From positions 3,624,501 through 3,688,500 of the forward strand of contig NZ_CP107942.1 of the NCBI RefSeq assembly GCF_036053395.1: DNA of 64,000 nucleotides. The letters are read 5' to 3'. Below the pieces are notes generated by a model that ran no database searches, was not told where the DNA came from, and saw only the letters and a list, made by a program, of their open reading frames with translations. Positions 61,507 to 64,000 of the stretch are shown in pieces; the stretch's first letter is position 1, and each line of letters opens with the position of its first letter. This DNA is from Actinoplanes sp. NBC_00393. Its GTDB lineage: Bacteria; Actinomycetota; Actinomycetes; Mycobacteriales; Micromonosporaceae. The translations under genes and the position numbers were made by a program.

Positions 61507-62712
61507 GTGACCCCCGCCACTGACCCGCTGGCGCCCGCCACCCTCGGGCCGGTCCGCCTGCGCAACCGGGTGATCAAATCAGCCACGTTCGAGGGCGCAA
61601 CTCCGGACGGCCTGGTGACCGACCGGCTGATCGCGTACCACACCGCGGTGGGCCGCGGCGGGGTCGGCATGACCACGGTCGCCTTCCTCGCGGTCGCCCC
61701 GGAGGGCCGCATCCAGCGCGGCCAGATCCATTGGCGCCCCGAGGCGTTGCCCGGGCTGCGCCGGCTCGTCGAGGCCGTGCACGCCACCGGCGCCCGGATC
61801 AGCGCGCAGATCGGGCACGCCGGGCCGCTGGCGAACTCCCGCTCCACCGGCTCGCGGTCGCTGGCCCCGTCGCGACGGTTCAACCCGCTGTCCCTGAGCT
61901 TCGACCGGGCCGCGACCCGCGCCGACCTGCAGCGCATCGTCGACGCGCACGCGTACGCCGCCGCCCTTGCCCGCGATGTCGGCTTCGACGCTGTCGAGAT
62001 CCACCTCGGCCACACCTACCTGGCCGGGTCGTTCCTCTGCCCGAAACTCAACCGGCGCACCGACGGGTTCGGCGGCACGTCGGCGCGCCGCGCCGAATTC
62101 CCGCGCCGCATCCTGGCCGCCGTCAAGCAGGCCGTCGGCGACGACGTCGCCATCACCGCCAAAATCAACATGACCGACGGCGTACGCGCAGGACTGCGGC
62201 TCGACGAGTCGATCCCCTTCGCCCGGACCCTGCAGGCCGACGGGCACCTGGACGCCCTGGAGCTGACCGGCGGCTCCTCACTGCTCAACCCGATGTACCT
62301 GTTCCGCGGCGACGTGCCGCTGTCCGCGATGACCGCCGCGCTGCCGCCGTGGGTACGCCCGGGCCTGCGGATCTTCGGCCGCCGGTTCTTCCGCCACTAC
62401 CCGTACCAGCCGCTCTACTTCCGCGAGCACGCCCTGCAGTTCCGCCGCGAACTGTCCATGCCGCTGATCCTGCTCGGCGGCGTCACCGACCTCGACGGCA
62501 TGCGGACCGCCATGCGCGACGGCTTCGACTACGTGGCCATGGCCCGCGCCCTGCTCCGCGAACCCGACCTGATCAACCGGCTGCGCCGCGACCCCACCGC
62601 CCGCTCGCTGTGCACCCACTGCAACCTGTGCGCGGCCAGCATCTTCACCGGCACCCACTGCCCGTGGGACGTCGACGGCACCGCGGCCCTGCTCCGCGCC
62701 GACGCCGGGTGA
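61507..62712 (+). CDS. Old Yellow Enzyme-family NADH:flavin oxidoreductase
   Basis: 401-residue FMN-dependent TIM barrel. Blocks: LRNRVIKSATFEGATPDGLVTDRLIAYHTAVGRGGVGM, ISAQIGHAGPLANS (His of the active site), AVEIHLGHTYLAGSFLCPKLNRRTDGFGGT, and the phosphate-binding LILLGGVTDLDGMRTAMRDGFDYVAMARALLREP. A C-terminal Cys cluster (CTHCNLCAASIFTGTHC) resembles the iron-sulfur ligands of 2,4-dienoyl-CoA reductase-like members but the second domain is missing. GTG 61507 is the start. Confidence 0.88.
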   Translation: MTPATDPLAPATLGPVRLRNRVIKSATFEGATPDGLVTDRLIAYHTAVGRGGVGMTTVAFLAVAPEGRIQRGQIHWRPEALPGLRRLVEAVHATGARISAQIGHAGPLANSRSTGSRSLAPSRRFNPLSLSFDRAATRADLQRIVDAHAYAAALARDVGFDAVEIHLGHTYLAGSFLCPKLNRRTDGFGGTSARRAEFPRRILAAVKQAVGDDVAITAKINMTDGVRAGLRLDESIPFARTLQADGHLDALELTGGSSLLNPMYLFRGDVPLSAMTAALPPWVRPGLRIFGRRFFRHYPYQPLYFREHALQFRRELSMPLILLGGVTDLDGMRTAMRDGFDYVAMARALLREPDLINRLRRDPTARSLCTHCNLCAASIFTGTHCPWDVDGTAALLRADAG

Positions 62713-62737
62713 GGCGGTATCAGGTTCACCGCCGAGC

Positions 62738-62751
62738 GGGAGCCTGCTCCC
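62738..62751. promoter_or_regulatory. Inverted repeat upstream of membrane protein gene
   Basis: GGGAGC-CT-GCTCCC (62738-62751), perfect 6-bp arms, 48 bp before the next start. Possible regulator site; no partner identified. Confidence 0.3.
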
Positions 62752-62799
62752 TCGCCGGAGGGAGGTGACCAGGCCCGCCCCGCTCCTACCGTCAGCCGT

Positions 62800-63783
62800 A
62801 TGAGAGCAGCAACGATCGGGCGCGTCGCCGCGTACGGCGCGGCGTTCGCGATGGCGCCGTACTTCGTACTCAAAATCTTCTGGACGCTCGACGGCCTGCA
62901 CGGCGGCGGCCTGCACGAGGGCGCCTGGAGCCACCTGACCTGGGCGGTCATCAACGGGCTGACCGTGGTCATGTCGGGGCTCGCCATGCTGCTCGGCCTG
63001 GCGCTGGCGCAGCCGTGGGGCCTGCGGGCGCCGGCGTGGCCGATAGTGGTCCCGGCCTGGATCGGCATGGGGTTCCTGGTGCCGATGATCCCGCTCATCC
63101 CGTTCCTCGCGCTGGTGAACACGGACACCGGGGACAGCGGCGCGGCGGCGCCGATGTCCGCCTGGGAGATCGGCCTGCTGTCGGTGTCATTCGCCGGTTT
63201 CGCGGTCGGGGTGGTGCTCGCGGCGCCGTTCTATGCCGCCCGGCGCTGGCCGGCGGCGTTCCACGGCACCGACCTCCCGGCCCGAACGGGCGTGCTGGTC
63301 ACCGTGGCGCGGCTGGCGGCGGCCCTGTGCCTGGCCCTCGGCCTGCCGCAGCTGGCCTGGGCGCTCGGGGCGACGATCGGCCTGAACCAGGCGACGCTGG
63401 AACACCGCGACGCGCCATGGCACCTGCTCACCGCCAACAGCGCAGTGTGGGCGCTGTTGGCGGCGTGGAGCGTGTGGACGCTGACCCGGCGCACCAGCCG
63501 GGCGCCCCTGTTCGTGGCGTGGCTGGCGTCCGGATTCCTGTTCGCGTGGGGCTCGTGGAAGGCGGCGTTCTCCTTCGCGGTGACACCGGAGTTCCCGCCG
63601 CCGGAGCAGCCGTGGGTGCTGACCCTGCAGAACCATTTCGGCGCGGTCGCCGGGCTGATGATTCTCATCGTGGTCCTGCTCACCGTCGCCGCCAAGACCG
63701 ACCGCGTTGACTCCGCTCAGCCGCGGGTCAGCGTCAACGCCGCATCGATGATCGACCCGGCGTCGATGCCGTGCAGCCGGTAG
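62800..63783 (+). CDS. Polytopic membrane protein of unknown function
   Basis: 327 residues with about eight hydrophobic helices (VAAYGAAFAMAPYFVLKIFW; LTWAVINGLTVVMSGLAMLLGLAL; NHFGAVAGLMILIVVLLTVAA). No family motif recognised. GGAGGGAGG occurs upstream of ATG 62800. The last 20 or so residues (QPRVSVNAASMIDPASMPCSR) are antisense to the convergent transketolase-like gene over 67 bp and may be a non-native tail. Confidence 0.65.
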   Translation: MRAATIGRVAAYGAAFAMAPYFVLKIFWTLDGLHGGGLHEGAWSHLTWAVINGLTVVMSGLAMLLGLALAQPWGLRAPAWPIVVPAWIGMGFLVPMIPLIPFLALVNTDTGDSGAAAPMSAWEIGLLSVSFAGFAVGVVLAAPFYAARRWPAAFHGTDLPARTGVLVTVARLAAALCLALGLPQLAWALGATIGLNQATLEHRDAPWHLLTANSAVWALLAAWSVWTLTRRTSRAPLFVAWLASGFLFAWGSWKAAFSFAVTPEFPPPEQPWVLTLQNHFGAVAGLMILIVVLLTVAAKTDRVDSAQPRVSVNAASMIDPASMPCSR

Positions 63784-64000
63784 GCGTCGGCAAGACTCGA
63801 CGACTGACCGAACGAGGTCACCCCGAGGCAGCGGATCCGGTCCCCGCGTGCCGCACCGAGGAACGCCAGCGTATGCGGGTGCCCGTCGTGGACCGTGACC
63901 AGCGGCGCCGGGCACCCGGCGGGGAACAGCTCGTCCAGGATGCTGCCGCCCACCCCCGCATCCCGGCTGCCGCGCTGCTGGAACGAACGGAACACCAGGT
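63717..64000 (-). CDS. Transketolase C-terminal domain protein (PDH E1-like), 5' part outside window
   Basis: The frame is open to the window edge, so only the last 93 or so residues are seen: VFRSFQQRGSRDAGVGGSILDELFPAG, PLVTVHDGHPHTLAFLGAARGDRIRCLGVTSFGQSSSLADAYRLHGIDAGSIIDAAL. This is the end of a transketolase C-terminal domain as in pyruvate dehydrogenase E1 (AceE-type) proteins, where a bound thiamine diphosphate enzyme passes acetyl units on. The true start is upstream. Confidence 0.75.
   Translation of the reverse strand, partial: LVFRSFQQRGSRDAGVGGSILDELFPAGCPAPLVTVHDGHPHTLAFLGAARGDRIRCLGVTSFGQSSSLADAYRLHGIDAGSIIDAALTLTRG

Overview
The window is very GC-rich, with short intergenic gaps, frequent GTG starts and ATGA stop/start overlaps. 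It carries secreted CBM2-bearing hydrolases, an AfsR/SARP regulator with NB-ARC and TPR domains, GlgE, several ECF sigma factors and helix-turn-helix/TPR regulators. This points to a filamentous soil actinomycete, most like Micromonosporaceae (Actinoplanes type). The assignment is inference from gene content, since there is no rRNA or tRNA in the window.

Layout. 1-1050: 3' part of an IS256-family insertion sequence. 1420-4404: a surface protein of RCC1 repeats, FN3 domains and an LPTTG sorting signal. 4522-8722: larA-larE-larB-larC, a nickel-pincer cofactor pathway with its racemase-type enzyme, holding a LacI-family relic between larA and larE. 8651-13430: a membrane-bound ECF sigma factor carrying an extracellular arabinose-binding (CBM42/AbfB-like) domain, then a two-gene xylanase operon (GH10, GH30) with a CebR-like operator inside its promoter. 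13662-15364: SigG-type sigma factor and a DUF6069 membrane protein. 15444-20203: sorbitol/mannitol-type ABC transporter with mannitol 2-dehydrogenase. 20237-21697: PQQ-type sugar dehydrogenase with CBM2. 21799-22765: membrane protein and divergent MarR regulator with a clear operator. 22813-25932: divergent GH43 arabinan-degrading enzymes, one with CBM42 and one with CBM13, with LacI-type operators between them. 8651-25932 therefore reads as a plant-polysaccharide and polyol utilisation region.

26446-30163 is a three-gene membrane caspase module: a small two-TM protein, an EACC1-type adaptor, and a 986-residue caspase/EF-hand/multi-TM/beta-propeller protein. It resembles known actinobacterial biological-conflict systems and is the best candidate for an undescribed system here. 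It is followed by scrambled GGDEF relics, a secreted triple-repeat protein, a SARP regulator, a lipoprotein, an XRE/membrane pair, glgE, an MFS transporter, an SMP-30 protein and a GGDEF-EAL protein.

44320-47906 holds a DedA relic and a histidine kinase gene split by an IS605-type TnpB element whose own tnpB has a one-base frameshift, with the cognate response regulator downstream. 48041-54923 contains a nucleotidyltransferase, a quinone oxidoreductase, DUF427, a STAS protein without the phospho-serine, a TPR gene that appears to have lost a CHAT domain and abuts an ATPase fragment, and an XRE/TPR regulator. 54805-61479 has an aminotransferase, an FAD oxidoreductase and a stress/dormancy-type cluster (RCK_C, universal stress protein, DksA-like, BON, CBS-BON) beside a PucR regulator. 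61507-64000 ends with an Old Yellow Enzyme, a membrane protein and the 3' end of a transketolase/PDH-E1-like gene running off the edge.
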